Assembly: GCF_021165955.1 (NCBI RefSeq)
Contig: NZ_CP088952.1
Span: 124,001-188,000 of the forward strand
Origin: Massilia endophytica
GTDB lineage: Bacteria; Pseudomonadota; Gammaproteobacteria; Burkholderiales; Burkholderiaceae_D
Direction of reading: 5' to 3'
DNA length: 64,000 nucleotides
The notes beneath the pieces were generated by a model that was not told where the DNA came from, did not search any database, and saw nothing but the letters and a program-made list of their open reading frames with translations. Below, one piece after another: positions 1-10,473 of this stretch. Each line of letters opens with the position of its first letter. Position 1 is the first letter of the stretch. Both the position numbers and the translations under genes were made by a program.

Positions 1-707
1 CGGCGCACTTCGATGTTCACGGCTTCCTCGATGAAGCGGAAGGAGTTCAGGTTCTTGATCTCGCAGCGGGTGCCGAACTCCGCCTGGCCCTTCGGGCGCA
101 CGGACACGTTCACGTCGCAGCGGAAGGAGCCTTCCTGCATATTGCCGTCGCAGATGCCAAGCCATACCACCAGGCCGTGCAGGGCCTTGGCGTAGGCCAC
201 GGCTTCCTGCGCGCTGCGGATCTCCGGCTCGGACACGATCTCCAGCAGCGGCGTGCCCGCGCGGTTCAGGTCGATGCCGGACATGCCGTGGTAGTCCTCG
301 TGCAGCGACTTGCCCGCATCCTCTTCCAGGTGGGCGCGGGTCAGGTTCACGGTCTTGGTGACGAACTTGCCGTCCTTCTCGTAGCCGAAGGTGAGCGAGC
401 CGCCCTGCACGACCGGGTCCTCGAACTGGCTGATCTGGTAGCCCTTCGGCAGGTCGGGGTAGAAGTAGTTCTTGCGCGCGAACACCGACTGCGGCGCGAT
501 CTTCGCGCCCACGGCCAGGCCGAAGCGGATGGCGCGGTCGACGGCCTGCTTGTTCATCACCGGCAGCACGCCGGGCAGGGCCAGGTCCACCGGGCTGGCC
601 TGGGTGTTCGGCTCGGCGCCGAATTTGGTCGGCGAACCGCTGAAGATTTTGGAGTCGGTCGTGAGCTGAACGTGGTTCTCAAGACCGATAACGACTTCCC
701 ATTCCAT
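1..707 (-). CDS. gatB: Aspartyl/glutamyl-tRNA amidotransferase subunit B (partial, 3' end off window)
   Basis: GatB is the tRNA-binding and kinase-like subunit of the GatCAB complex. It activates Glu on misacylated tRNA-Gln (or Asp on tRNA-Asn) and receives ammonia from GatA. The protein starts [15 protein letters not shown] at the ATG 705-707 behind an AAGGAAAA ribosome binding site. It carries the family's N-terminal stretches [27 protein letters not shown] and [16 protein letters not shown]. About 235 N-terminal residues are in the window; the C-terminal part, including the helical and YqeY-like domains, is cut off by the window edge. It lies 19 bases downstream of gatA in the gatCAB operon. 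Identity is certain from the conserved blocks and neighbours. Confidence 0.97.
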   Translation of the reverse strand, partial: MEWEVVIGLENHVQLTTDSKIFSGSPTKFGAEPNTQASPVDLALPGVLPVMNKQAVDRAIRFGLAVGAKIAPQSVFARKNYFYPDLPKGYQISQFEDPVVQGGSLTFGYEKDGKFVTKTVNLTRAHLEEDAGKSLHEDYHGMSGIDLNRAGTPLLEIVSEPEIRSAQEAVAYAKALHGLVVWLGICDGNMQEGSFRCDVNVSVRPKGQAEFGTRCEIKNLNSFRFIEEAVNIEVR

Positions 708-726
708 AGTTTTTCCTTTGTTCTTC

Positions 727-2211
727 TCAGATGCCCTGCGGCGCGCGCTGGTGCCAGTCGGTGGCTTGCTGGTACTGGTGGGCGATGTTCAGCAGCTTCG
801 CTTCGTTGAAGTAGTTGCCGATGATCTGCAGGCCCACGGGGCGCTTGCCGTTCTTCTCGCCTTCGCCGAAGCCGACGGGAATCGACATGCCCGGCAGGCC
901 CGCCAGGCTGGTGGAGAGGGTGAAGATGTCGGCCAGGTAGTTCGCCACCGGGTCGTCCGCCTTCGAGCCCAGGTCCCAGGCCACGGTGGGGGCCACGGGG
1001 CCCATGATCACGTCGCACACGGCATTCGGGCCGCTCAGCACGGCCGCGAAATCGTCGGCGATCTTGCGGCGGATGCGCTGGGCCTTCAGGTAGTAGGCGT
1101 CGTAGTAGCCGTGGCACAGCACATAGGTGCCCACCATGATGCGGCGCTGCACTTCGGGACCGAAGCCTTCGGCGCGGGTCTTGCGGTACATGTCGCCCAG
1201 GTCCTTGTACTCGCTGGCGCGGTGGCCGAAGCGCACGCCGTCGAAGCGGGACAGGTTGGACGAGGCTTCCGCCGGCGCGATCATGTAGTAGGCCGGAATC
1301 GAGAGCGCGGTGTTGGGCAGGGAGATGTCCACCAGCGTGGCGCCCAGCTTCACGAACTGCTCCAGCGCGGCGCGCACGGCCTTCTCCACGTCCGCCGCCA
1401 GGCCTTCGCCGAAGTATTCCTTCGGCACTCCGATGCGCAGGCCGGTGAGCGGCTTGTTCAGGTCGCGCGTGAAGTCCTCCGCCACATTGCCCTGTTCGGG
1501 CGTGAGGCTGGTGGCATCGCGCTCGTCGAAGCCGGTCATGGCATTCAGCAGCATGGCGCAGTCTTCGGCCGTCTGGGCCATGGGGCCTGCCTGGTCCAGG
1601 GAGGAGGCGAAGGCGATCATGCCGAAGCGCGAGGCGCGGCCGTAAGTGGGCTTGATGCCGGTGATGCCGCAGAAGGAGGCCGGCTGGCGGATGGAGCCGC
1701 CCGTGTCGGTGCCGGTGACGCCGGGCGCCAGGCGCGCGGCCACGGCCGCGGCCGAGCCGCCTGAGGAGCCGCCGGGAATCGCCGCCTTGTCCCAGGGGTT
1801 CTTCACGGGGCCGAAGGCCGAGTTCTCGTTGGAAGAGCCCATGGCGAATTCGTCGCAATTGAGCTTGCCCAGCGTGACCATGCCCGCGTCCTGCATCCTG
1901 CTCACGACGGTGGCGTCGAAGGGGCTCACGTAATTGGCCAGCATTTTGGAACCGGCGGTCGAACGCCAGCCCCTGGTGACGAAGATATCCTTGTGCGCGA
2001 TGGGCACGCCGGTCAGCGGCGTGGCGCTGCCGTTGGCGAGGCGCTGGTCCGCTTCGGCGGCCTGCGCCAGCGTGAGGGCGCGGTCCACGTGCAGGAAGGC
2101 GTTCAGGTCGCTCTTCTCGATGCGGTCGAGGAAGAGGGTGGCCAGCTCGGTGGCGCTGACCTGCTTCGATTGCAGCAGCGCGGACAGCTCTTTGATGGTC
2201 TTGGTGTGCAT
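727..2211 (-). CDS. gatA: Aspartyl/glutamyl-tRNA amidotransferase subunit A
   Basis: GatA hydrolyses glutamine to supply ammonia for converting Glu-tRNA-Gln or Asp-tRNA-Asn to the amide form. The 494-aa length is normal. The amidase-signature triad is visible: Lys74 in PIAHKDIF, cis-Ser149 in GGSSGGSA and nucleophile Ser173 in GGSIRQPAS. The 75- and 24-residue spacings match S. aureus GatA (K79, S154, S178). It sits between gatC (49-base gap) and gatB (19-base gap), so the three are likely one transcript from the gatC promoter region. Having GatCAB implies that this organism makes at least one of Gln-tRNA or Asn-tRNA indirectly. Confidence 0.97.
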   Translation of the reverse strand: MHTKTIKELSALLQSKQVSATELATLFLDRIEKSDLNAFLHVDRALTLAQAAEADQRLANGSATPLTGVPIAHKDIFVTRGWRSTAGSKMLANYVSPFDATVVSRMQDAGMVTLGKLNCDEFAMGSSNENSAFGPVKNPWDKAAIPGGSSGGSAAAVAARLAPGVTGTDTGGSIRQPASFCGITGIKPTYGRASRFGMIAFASSLDQAGPMAQTAEDCAMLLNAMTGFDERDATSLTPEQGNVAEDFTRDLNKPLTGLRIGVPKEYFGEGLAADVEKAVRAALEQFVKLGATLVDISLPNTALSIPAYYMIAPAEASSNLSRFDGVRFGHRASEYKDLGDMYRKTRAEGFGPEVQRRIMVGTYVLCHGYYDAYYLKAQRIRRKIADDFAAVLSGPNAVCDVIMGPVAPTVAWDLGSKADDPVANYLADIFTLSTSLAGLPGMSIPVGFGEGEKNGKRPVGLQIIGNYFNEAKLLNIAHQYQQATDWHQRAPQGI

Positions 2212-2260
2212 AAGCTTCAGATTCGGTTCGGTTGGCGAAAGATCAAGGGGAGGCGGGCGC

Positions 2261-2560
2261 TCACTCGATCACTTTCGGCACCAGGTACAGGCCGTCCTCG
2301 GTTTTCGGCGCCACCTTCTGGTAGTCCTCGCGGCGGTTCGGTTCCGTCGGCAGGTCTTCGCGCAGGCGCAGGGCAACCTGCATGTGGGCGGCCAGGGGAT
2401 GGCTCAGCGGCGCGACGCCTTCGGTATCGACGGCCTGCATCTGCTCGGCCAGGGCGAAGATGCCGTTCAGCTTCTCCAGCATGGCGGCGGAATGGGCCTC
2501 GTCCATCTCCAGCTGGGCCAGTTGGGCGATGCGTTTTACGTCGGATAAGGTAAGGGACAT
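2261..2560 (-). CDS. gatC: Aspartyl/glutamyl-tRNA amidotransferase subunit C
   Basis: A 99-aa GatC, the small subunit that stabilises GatA and ties it to GatB. It begins [19 protein letters not shown], the usual N-terminal helix, and has the C-terminal [20 protein letters not shown] segment (family form LRxD). It is the first gene of gatCAB. The start ATG at 2558-2560 has only a weak upstream Shine-Dalgarno (CCCCCAAGCC before ATG), yet no better in-frame start exists and the family N-terminus begins here. It is divergent from mreB across a 272-base intergenic region. Confidence 0.96.
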   Translation of the reverse strand: MSLTLSDVKRIAQLAQLEMDEAHSAAMLEKLNGIFALAEQMQAVDTEGVAPLSHPLAAHMQVALRLREDLPTEPNRREDYQKVAPKTEDGLYLVPKVIE

Positions 2561-3876
<1,316 letters not shown>

Positions 3877-3885
3877 GCAGCTAGA

Positions 3886-3910
3886 AAGGGCGGCGCGGGC
3901 CGCCCTTCTT
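3886..3910 (+). terminator. Hairpin between mreB and mreC, probable partial terminator
   Basis: A perfect 9-bp stem (3886-3894 AAGGGCGGC pairing with 3899-3907 GCCGCCCTT) with a 4-nt GCGG loop lies between the mreB stop and the mreC start, followed by the mixed tract CTTCATT. The weak T-tract suggests attenuation or 3'-end protection of mreB mRNA rather than full termination, since mreC has no obvious promoter of its own. Confidence 0.6.
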
Positions 3911-3920
3911 CATTGGGTTT

Positions 3921-5018
3921 ATGGAATACAGTCCTCCGCCACTCTTCAAGCAAGGCGCGTCCGCCCGCGCCAAGATGATCGTCTTTGCACTGATCTCGGT
4001 GGCACTGCTGCTGCTGGACTCGCGCGTGGGCGCGCTTGCCGTGGCGCGCCAGGTGGTGGGCACGGTGCTCTATCCGGTGCAGATGGTGGCCCTGCTGCCG
4101 CGCGATGCGCTGGTGGGCATGAGCGAGTACTTTTCCTCGCTCTCCTCGCTGGAGAAGCAGGTGCAGGAACTCAAACGCCAGCAGATTGCCGTGGCGCAGA
4201 CCGTGCAGCAGGCGGCCCAGCACCAGGCCGAGAACAACCAGCTGCGCAAGCTGCTCGATGCGCGCGAGCGCGTGCCGGGCAAGACCATGCTGGCCGAAAT
4301 CCTCTACGACGCGCGTGACGTCTTCACCCGCAAGATCATTCTCGACCGGGGCACCCAGCAGGGCGTGACGCTCGGCCTGCCCGTGATCGACAACCAGGGC
4401 GTGGTGGGGCAGGTGACCCGCGTCTTCCCCTTCACTTCCGAAGTGACCCTGCTGACCGACAAGGAGCAGGCCATTCCCGTGCAGGTGCTGCGCAACGGCC
4501 TGCGCAGCATTGCCTACGGCCGCGGCCAGGCGGGCACGCTGGACCTGCGCTTCATGGCGCCGAATGCGGATGTGCAGGTGGGCGACATCCTCATCACCTC
4601 CGGCATCGACGGCGTCTACCCGGCCGGGCTGGCGGTGGCGCGCGTGATCCAGGTGGAGAGCAACGCCAACGGCGCCTTCGGCCGGGTTGTCTGCCAGCCG
4701 CTGGCGGGCATCGAGCGCAATACCCAGCTGCTGATCCTCATGTCCCTGCCGGAGATGCCGCCACGGCCGCCGGAAGAGGAGGCCGTGAAGCCGGTGAAGA
4801 AGAAAAAGGATGCGGCGGCCACGGGCGCCACGCCGGCCGGCCAAGGCGCCGCCACCCCGGCCGCAACGCCTGCTGGCGCGGCCACCGCGCAGCCGCCGGC
4901 CAACACGACGCCCGGCCTGCGTCCGGCACAGCAGCCGCAGGCTGCCGCTCCCGCCGCAGCGGGCCCGGGCCTGCGCCCGGCCGCCCCGGCTACCACTCCT
5001 GCGACACCGGCGCGCTAA
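3921..5018 (+). CDS. mreC: Rod shape-determining protein MreC
   Basis: MreC is the periplasmic scaffold of the elongasome; it activates PBP2/RodA. This 365-aa protein has a cytoplasmic N-tail, one transmembrane helix (about residues 18-36), a coiled coil (about 75-113, rich in Q/E/K/L) and the beta-barrel region ending near LLILMSL at about residue 275. After that comes an unusual 85-residue low-complexity tail rich in Pro, Ala and Thr preceded by the basic cluster KPVKKKKD. The core is normal for MreC; such Pro/Ala tails are common in Burkholderiales but poorly conserved. It lies 44 bases after mreB and 11 bases before mreD. Confidence 0.96.
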   Translation: MEYSPPPLFKQGASARAKMIVFALISVALLLLDSRVGALAVARQVVGTVLYPVQMVALLPRDALVGMSEYFSSLSSLEKQVQELKRQQIAVAQTVQQAAQHQAENNQLRKLLDARERVPGKTMLAEILYDARDVFTRKIILDRGTQQGVTLGLPVIDNQGVVGQVTRVFPFTSEVTLLTDKEQAIPVQVLRNGLRSIAYGRGQAGTLDLRFMAPNADVQVGDILITSGIDGVYPAGLAVARVIQVESNANGAFGRVVCQPLAGIERNTQLLILMSLPEMPPRPPEEEAVKPVKKKKDAAATGATPAGQGAATPAATPAGAATAQPPANTTPGLRPAQQPQAAAPAAAGPGLRPAAPATTPATPAR

Positions 5019-5029
5019 AGGACATCTCC

Positions 5030-5542
5030 ATGAACCGTCCACAATACATCCTGCTCCCTGTCAGCCCGCTGTTCATCGCCTGCAGCCTGGCGGGGGCATT
5101 CCTGCTGAATCTCCTGCCCTGGGGACGCTTCATCGGCGCGCCGGACTTCGTGGCGCTGGTGCTGGTGTTCTGGGGCGTGCACCAGCCGCGCAAGGTGGGC
5201 ATCGGCACCGCCTTCTTCCTCGGCCTGCTGATGGACGTGCACGACGCCACGCTGTTCGGCGAGAACGCGCTGGCCTACACGCTGCTGTCCTACTTTGCCA
5301 TCATGCTGCACCGGCGCGTGAAGTGGTTCCCCATCATGACCCAGGCCCTGCACGTGCTGCCCCTGCTGCTCCTGGCGCAGGCCGTGCAGCTGACCGTGCG
5401 CTTCATCGTGTCCGGCAAGTTCCCCGGCTGGTTCTACTTCATCGAAAGCGGCGTGGCGGCCCTGCTGTGGCCCGTGGTGACCCTGATCCTGCTGGCGCCG
5501 CAGCGCCGCGCCGTCGACAAAGACCACACGCGTCCGATCTGA
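5030..5542 (+). CDS. mreD: Rod shape-determining protein MreD
   Basis: MreD is the small integral-membrane partner of MreC in the elongasome. The 170-aa protein is almost wholly hydrophobic with about five membrane helices. It contains the family pattern around APDFVALVLVFWGVHQPRK and the GLLMDVHDATLFGENALAY segment (MreD proteins show G-x-x-x-D near this helix). It sits 11 bases after mreC with an AAAGGACATCTCC ribosome binding site, and 13 bases before mrdA. Identity rests on context plus topology, as MreD sequence is weakly conserved. Confidence 0.93.
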   Translation: MNRPQYILLPVSPLFIACSLAGAFLLNLLPWGRFIGAPDFVALVLVFWGVHQPRKVGIGTAFFLGLLMDVHDATLFGENALAYTLLSYFAIMLHRRVKWFPIMTQALHVLPLLLLAQAVQLTVRFIVSGKFPGWFYFIESGVAALLWPVVTLILLAPQRRAVDKDHTRPI

Positions 5543-5555
5543 GCGAAGCAAGGCA

Positions 5556-7691
5556 ATGACTGAACTGAAGAACAACGAACGGGAACTGCATCTGTTCCGC
5601 CTGCGCCTGACCGTGCTCGGCGCGCTGGTGTTCATCTGCTTCGCCCTGCTGCTGGCGCGCTTTGTGTGGCTGCAGATCGTCAAGCACAGCGACTATGCCG
5701 CCCAGGCCGAGGACAACCGCATCGCCGTGGTGCCGGTGCAGCCCAACCGGGGCCTGATCCTGGACCGCAACGGCGTGGTCCTGGCCCGCAACTATTCCGC
5801 TTACACGCTGGAGATCACGCCGAGCAAGCTGCGCGTGCCGCTGGAGGAGGCCATCGACCAGTTGGCAACCCTGGTCGAAGTCACGCCCAAGGACCGCCGC
5901 CGTTTCAAGAAGCTGCTGGAAGAATCCAAGAACTTCGCCAGCGTTCCGCTGCGCACCCGCCTGAGCGACGAGGAAGTGGCGCGCTTCACGGCCAACCGCT
6001 TCCGCTTCCCCGGCGTGGAGGTGCAGGCGCGCCTGTTCCGCCAGTATCCGCTGGGCGAAACGGCCTCGCACGTGATCGGCTATATCGGCCGCATCAACCA
6101 GAGCGAAGCGAAGACCCTGGAAGCGAGCGAAGATGCAGCCAACTACAACGGCACCGACTACATCGGCAAGGAGGGCCTGGAGAAGAGCTACGAGCGCCAG
6201 CTGCACGGCATCACGGGCTACGAGGAGGTGGAAGTGTCGGCAGGCGGGCGCGCCATCCGCACCCTGTCGCGCACTCCCGCCACGCCGGGCAGCAACCTCA
6301 TTCTCTCCATCGACATCGAGCTGCAGAAGATCGCCGAGGAAGCCTTCGGCGAATGGCGCGGCGCGCTGGTGGCCATCGAACCCGAGACCGGCGATGTGCT
6401 GGCCTACGTCTCCCGCCCCGGCTACGACCCCAACCTCTTTGTGGACGGCATCGACTCCCAGAGCTGGAACGAACTCAATACCTCGCTCGACAAGCCCATG
6501 GTGAACCGCCCGCTGTCCGGCACCTACGCACCGGGGTCCACCTTCAAGCCCTTCATGGCGCTGGCCGCGCTGGAACTGGGCAAGCGCACGCCGAGCCAGG
6601 CCATCGCCGATCCGGGCTATATGTACCTGGGCAGCCACAAGTTCCGCGACGACGTGGTGGGCGGCCACGGCATGGTGGACATGCGCAAATCCATCGTCGT
6701 GTCCTGCAATACCTACTACTACCAGCTGGGCCGCGACATGGGGATCGATTCGATCCACGACTTCATGAAGCCTTTCGGCTTCGGCCAGAAGACAGGCATC
6801 GACCTGGAAAACGAGAAGACCGGCGTGCTGCCTTCCCAGGAATGGAAGCGCAACCGCTACAAGAAGAATCCGCAGGCGGGCAAATGGGTGGGCGGCGACA
6901 CCATCTCCGTCAGCAACGGCTCCGGCTACAACAGCTATACGCCCTTGCAGATTGCGCACGCCATGGCCAACCTGGCCAACAACGGCATTGTGATGAAGCC
7001 CCACCTGGTGAAGATCATCGAGGACGGCGGAACGCGCGCGCGCAAGCTCACGGTGCCGAAGGAGAGCTACCGCATCCCGCTGAAGCAGGAGAACATCGAC
7101 TTCATCAAGAACGCCATGGTGGGCGTAACGAGCGAACCGGGAGGCACGGCCTTCCGCGCCTTCCAGAACACCGGCTACACCGTGGGCGGCAAGACGGGTA
7201 CGGCGCAGGTGGTCGGCATCAAGGCCAACGAAAAATACAATGCCTCGACGCTGGCCGAACGCCTGCGCGACAATTCGCTGTTCTCGGCCTTCGCTCCAGC
7301 GGACAAGCCGCGCATCGTATTGGCGATGGTGGTGGAGAACGCCGGTTTCGGCGCCGCTGTGGCGGCCCCGATCGCCCGCAAGGTTCTCGACTACTGGATT
7401 CTCGGCAAACGCCCGACGGAAAAGGAAACCACCAAGGTGCCGAAGGAAGACGCGGACATGCTCGTGCCGCTCGAAGAGCTGAGCCCCGAAGACGTTGCCG
7501 CCGTGGAACGCGAGCGCGCCGCCGCCGAGCACGCGCAGGAGGACAGCCATGACGAATCCCCGGGCCTGATGCCTACGCTCCCGGCGCGGCAGAAGCCTGT
7601 CGCCAAGCCTGCGCCTGCGCCGCACCTGGCGCCGCCCTCCGCGCCGCCGCCGCCAACCAATGCCGTGCCGGCGGCAGCACAGAAGAGGTAG
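5556..7691 (+). CDS. mrdA: Penicillin-binding protein 2, elongasome transpeptidase
   Basis: PBP2 is the class B transpeptidase that crosslinks new lateral-wall glycan made by RodA. The 711-aa protein has a short cytoplasmic tail, one membrane anchor (about residues 20-42), the pedestal domain starting VVPVQPNRGLILDRNG, and the transpeptidase domain. Active-site motifs are present: SxxK as Ser328-TFK in YAPGSTFKP, SxN as SCN in VVSCNTYYYQ, and KTG in GGKTGTAQV. The last 90 residues are a Glu- then Pro/Ala-rich tail beyond the catalytic domain, longer than in E. coli PBP2 (633 aa). It is followed after 6 bases by rodA, its glycosyltransferase partner. Confidence 0.97.
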   Translation: MTELKNNERELHLFRLRLTVLGALVFICFALLLARFVWLQIVKHSDYAAQAEDNRIAVVPVQPNRGLILDRNGVVLARNYSAYTLEITPSKLRVPLEEAIDQLATLVEVTPKDRRRFKKLLEESKNFASVPLRTRLSDEEVARFTANRFRFPGVEVQARLFRQYPLGETASHVIGYIGRINQSEAKTLEASEDAANYNGTDYIGKEGLEKSYERQLHGITGYEEVEVSAGGRAIRTLSRTPATPGSNLILSIDIELQKIAEEAFGEWRGALVAIEPETGDVLAYVSRPGYDPNLFVDGIDSQSWNELNTSLDKPMVNRPLSGTYAPGSTFKPFMALAALELGKRTPSQAIADPGYMYLGSHKFRDDVVGGHGMVDMRKSIVVSCNTYYYQLGRDMGIDSIHDFMKPFGFGQKTGIDLENEKTGVLPSQEWKRNRYKKNPQAGKWVGGDTISVSNGSGYNSYTPLQIAHAMANLANNGIVMKPHLVKIIEDGGTRARKLTVPKESYRIPLKQENIDFIKNAMVGVTSEPGGTAFRAFQNTGYTVGGKTGTAQVVGIKANEKYNASTLAERLRDNSLFSAFAPADKPRIVLAMVVENAGFGAAVAAPIARKVLDYWILGKRPTEKETTKVPKEDADMLVPLEELSPEDVAAVERERAAAEHAQEDSHDESPGLMPTLPARQKPVAKPAPAPHLAPPSAPPPPTNAVPAAAQKR

Positions 7692-7697
7692 ACGCCA

Positions 7698-8813
7698 ATG
7701 CGTATCAATGAAAGGCGTTCCCTGTGGCGCCGCATGCGGCCCTACCTGACCGTGTTCGACGGCCCGCTGCTGACCATCCTCATCGTCCTGCTGAGCACCA
7801 GCCTGGTCACCCTGTACTCCGCCAGTATCGGCATTCCGGGCAAGATCGAAGACCAGCTGCGCAATATCTTCATGTGCTTCTTCGTGATGTGGCTGGTGGC
7901 CAATATCAAGCCGCAGAACATGATGCGCATTGCTGTTCCCGCCTATGTGATCACACTGGGCCTGCTGGTGGCGGTGGCGCTGGTGGGCACCATCAAGCTG
8001 GGAGCGCGCCGCTGGCTGCACATCGGCGTGATCGACATACAGCCCTCCGAATTCGCCAAGCTCGCCGTGCCGCTGATGCTGGCCTGGTTCTTCCAGCAGC
8101 GCCAGGGGCACCTGCGCTGGCATTCGTACGCGATCGGCGCCATGCTGCTGCTCCTGCCCGTAGGCCTGATCGCGCGCCAGCCCGACCTCGGCACTGCGCT
8201 GCTGGTGGTGGCCGCGGGCTTCTGCGTGATCTTCCTGGCGGGCCTGCCATGGAAGGCGCTTCTGGCCCTCGTGGCCGCGGGCGCGGCCAGCATGCCGGTG
8301 GCCTGGTCGATGATGCACGACTACCAGCGCGAACGCGTCATGACCCTGATCGACCCCACCTCCGACCCGCTGGGCAAGGGCTTCCACATCATCCAGTCCA
8401 CCATTGCCGTCGGCTCCGGCGGCATCACCGGGAAAGGCTGGACGCACGGCACCCAGGCCCACCTCGAATTCATCCCCGAACGCACGACGGACTTCATCTT
8501 CGCGGTGTACTCCGAGGAGTTCGGCCTGATCGGCAACCTGTTCCTGATGCTGCTCTACCTGCTGCTGATCGGACGGGGGCTCATGATCTCCGCGAACGCG
8601 CCGAACTTCTTCACCCGCCTGCTGGCGGGGGCGACGACCATGATTTTCTTCACCTATGCCTTCGTCAATATGGGCATGGTGAGCGGCATCCTGCCGGTGG
8701 TGGGGGTGCCGCTGCCCTTCATGAGCTATGGAGGCACTGCCCTGCTCACACTGGGCCTGGCCTCCGGCATCCTGATGAGCGTGCAGCGCAACCGCAAGCT
8801 GGTGCAAACGTGA
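7698..8813 (+). CDS. rodA: Rod shape-determining peptidoglycan glycosyltransferase RodA
   Basis: RodA is the SEDS-family polymerase that makes glycan strands from lipid II in complex with PBP2. The 371-aa protein is polytopic, with about ten helices. It carries SEDS signature stretches: GARRWLHIGVIDIQPSEFAK, ARQPDLGTALLV, and the C-terminal GVPLPFMSYGGTALLTLG. It begins MRINERRSLWRRMRPYLTVFD, a basic cytoplasmic tail. The stop overlaps the GTG start of rlpA (GTGA), indicating translational coupling. Confidence 0.97.
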   Translation: MRINERRSLWRRMRPYLTVFDGPLLTILIVLLSTSLVTLYSASIGIPGKIEDQLRNIFMCFFVMWLVANIKPQNMMRIAVPAYVITLGLLVAVALVGTIKLGARRWLHIGVIDIQPSEFAKLAVPLMLAWFFQQRQGHLRWHSYAIGAMLLLLPVGLIARQPDLGTALLVVAAGFCVIFLAGLPWKALLALVAAGAASMPVAWSMMHDYQRERVMTLIDPTSDPLGKGFHIIQSTIAVGSGGITGKGWTHGTQAHLEFIPERTTDFIFAVYSEEFGLIGNLFLMLLYLLLIGRGLMISANAPNFFTRLLAGATTMIFFTYAFVNMGMVSGILPVVGVPLPFMSYGGTALLTLGLASGILMSVQRNRKLVQT

Positions 8814-9868
8814 GGGGCGCGCTCCTCAACCGCATCGCGGCGGCGGGCCTGCTGGGCGCCATGCTGGCGCTCGCAGGCTGCGGCAGCGCTCCCGTCGTCA
8901 GCAAGGGACCGGCGCCCCTGCCCAAGGCCGCGCCTACGCGCGTTCAGGAACCCGGCGTGCCTGTGCTTCCGCCCGCGAATTCGGGCCGGGGCGCGTACTA
9001 TCAGGACGATGGCCCCGGCGACAATCCGCCGCCCAACCTGGCGCAGGTGCCGGACGCCGAGGTGCGCAACGATCCGCTGCTGCCGCGCTCCAACCGGCCC
9101 TATGTCGTCTTCGGCAAGACCTACACCCCGATCCCGAACGACCAGCCCTTCACCCAGCGCGGCCTCGGCACCTGGTACGGCAAGAAGTTCCACGGCCAGC
9201 GCACCTCGTCCGGCGAAATCTACGACATGTACAAGATGACGGCGGCGCATCCCACGCTGCCGATTCCGTCTTACGCGCGCGTGACGAATCTGGCGAACGG
9301 CAAGTCGGTGGTGGTGCGCATCAATGACCGCGGGCCTTTCCACTCCACGCGCGTGATCGATGTTTCCTACACGGCGGCGCTGAAACTGGGCCTGCTCGCC
9401 AACGGCAGCAGCCAGCTCGAAGTCACGCGCATCATGCCTGCCGAGATCGAGCAGATCCTCGCCGCCCGCAAGCGTGGCGAAAGCCCGGAGATTGCGGCTG
9501 TGGAGAAGCCGAAGGGCGGACTCGCATCGTCCAACGGCAGCGCCCCGGCGGAGCCGCCCAAGGCGCCGACGGCGAGCGCGGCACCGCCCGAAATCGAATC
9601 GATGATGCTGGGCGCAGCGGCAGGCGCCACACCGGCGGCGGAAGCGGGCTACTACCTTCAGCTTGGCGCTTTCTCGCGTGCGGACAACGCGGAAGCCATG
9701 CGCGTGCGCTTGGTGGAAGCGGGCAGTGCCGATGTCTTCGAAGTGGTGAAAAACGGCGCGGTCTTCCGTCTTTACGGTGGCCCCTACGCCAGCCGCCAGG
9801 ACGCGGCCCAGGCCGCGCTTCGTTTGCCTGCCAGTCTGAAGCTCAAGCCGATCATCATCCAACGCTAA
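8810..9868 (+). CDS. rlpA: Septal ring lytic transglycosylase RlpA, lipoprotein with SPOR domain
   Basis: RlpA is an outer-membrane lipoprotein that cleaves denuded glycan strands at the septum. I place the start at GTG 8810-8812, overlapping the rodA stop; this gives a 352-aa precursor with a clean lipoprotein signal (LLGAMLALAGC, lipobox Cys24). The double-psi beta-barrel domain spans about residues 115-215 (GLGTWYGKKFHGQRTSSGE and VRINDRGPFHSTRVID, with the family's His and Asp). A C-terminal SPOR domain starting AGYYLQLGAFSRADNAEAM binds septal peptidoglycan. An upstream reading frame is open for another 1.1 kb inside rodA but has no gene character. A hairpin follows at 9872-9897. Confidence 0.95.
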   Translation: MRGALLNRIAAAGLLGAMLALAGCGSAPVVSKGPAPLPKAAPTRVQEPGVPVLPPANSGRGAYYQDDGPGDNPPPNLAQVPDAEVRNDPLLPRSNRPYVVFGKTYTPIPNDQPFTQRGLGTWYGKKFHGQRTSSGEIYDMYKMTAAHPTLPIPSYARVTNLANGKSVVVRINDRGPFHSTRVIDVSYTAALKLGLLANGSSQLEVTRIMPAEIEQILAARKRGESPEIAAVEKPKGGLASSNGSAPAEPPKAPTASAAPPEIESMMLGAAAGATPAAEAGYYLQLGAFSRADNAEAMRVRLVEAGSADVFEVVKNGAVFRLYGGPYASRQDAAQAALRLPASLKLKPIIIQR

Positions 9869-9897
9869 AAAAAATCGTCTTGCACGAAAGACGATTT
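9866..9897 (-). terminator. Intrinsic terminator for the PIN module
   Basis: A 10-bp stem (9872-9881 with 9888-9897, loop GCACGA) is preceded on the plus strand by a run of eight A (9867-9874 region), which on the minus strand is the T-tract after the hairpin. It therefore reads as a Rho-independent terminator for the leftward PIN operon ending at 9991. On the plus strand it lacks a T-tract and would be a poor terminator for rlpA. Confidence 0.7.
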
Positions 9898-9990
9898 AAC
9901 GAACCTCCCCAAGCGCTGCCTCGCGCGATCCTAGGCGGAGTCGGAGCCGCGTGAAGTTTGTGGTATCTGGTGAGGGTTTGCAGCCGATGG

Positions 9991-10473
9991 TTAAAGATCG
10001 AGCTTTTGTTGCGCAGAGGCGGGGTTCTCTGGCAAGTCATCCGTTGACAATGCCCTCAGTCCAAGCAGCTCAGCAAATTTTCTCAGGCCGGCATCCTCCG
10101 AGTAGATCGTAGTCGCGCCGTTGCACTTCGCAATTGCCACGATCTGATGATCGAACTTAATCTTCTGCCACGGAGCTTCCGGTTGCGAGGCTTTCTTGTC
10201 ACGTGAGCGAACAGCGTCGGCAACGCTAATGGAACATTCCAACGCCGCTTTCTCATCAAACGGCGCAATGATAAACGCGGATTTGCCTTTGAAATTGACC
10301 ACCACATTGGGATCTGCCCTGACATAAAATTCTGCCAACGCAGGAGTCGGAATCAGGATTTTGGTCTTCGTCTTTTGCAATGTGGCTATCAAATAATCCA
10401 ACTTCTCTCGCTGGCTATCTGGGGTTCTCGCATCAAGAAGCTTGATGAGTATCCCCGCATCGAAAAGCACCAT
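9991..10473 (-). CDS. PIN-domain ribonuclease, VapC-like toxin candidate
   Basis: A 160-aa PIN-fold protein. The acidic metal-binding set is visible: Asp5 (MVLFDAGILIKLL), Glu48 (PTPALAEFYV), Asp108 (KIKFDHQIVAIA) and Asp127 (SEDAGLRKFAELLG), the D-E-D-D pattern of VapC-type endoribonucleases. I choose the ATG at 10471-10473, whose A is shared with the TGA of the upstream gene (TGATG coupling). A TTG three bases earlier would also be in frame. The pair is AT-richer than its surroundings, which suggests horizontal transfer. The upstream partner is far larger than a VapB antitoxin. Nuclease activity is inferred from family residues; the target is unknown. Confidence 0.85.
   Translation of the reverse strand: MVLFDAGILIKLLDARTPDSQREKLDYLIATLQKTKTKILIPTPALAEFYVRADPNVVVNFKGKSAFIIAPFDEKAALECSISVADAVRSRDKKASQPEAPWQKIKFDHQIVAIAKCNGATTIYSEDAGLRKFAELLGLRALSTDDLPENPASAQQKLDL

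Noticed and set aside
557..1858. Open frame overlapping gatA and gatB on the minus strand in another frame
   Set aside because: Arg/His/Gly-rich shadow; gatA and gatB are intact in their own frames.
5439..8807. A 1122-codon open frame on the minus strand opposite mrdA and rodA
   Set aside because: It is the antisense shadow of the GC-rich coding strand: His/Gln/Arg/Gly-rich composition, no domain, and the plus-strand genes are certain. The same holds for long antisense frames at 18853-21924, 23693-26746, 27891-32417 and 49118-52495.
9898..9990. tRNA or small RNA gene after rlpA
   Set aside because: No cloverleaf or conserved T-loop can be drawn; the segment holds only the end of the PIN operon and its terminator.
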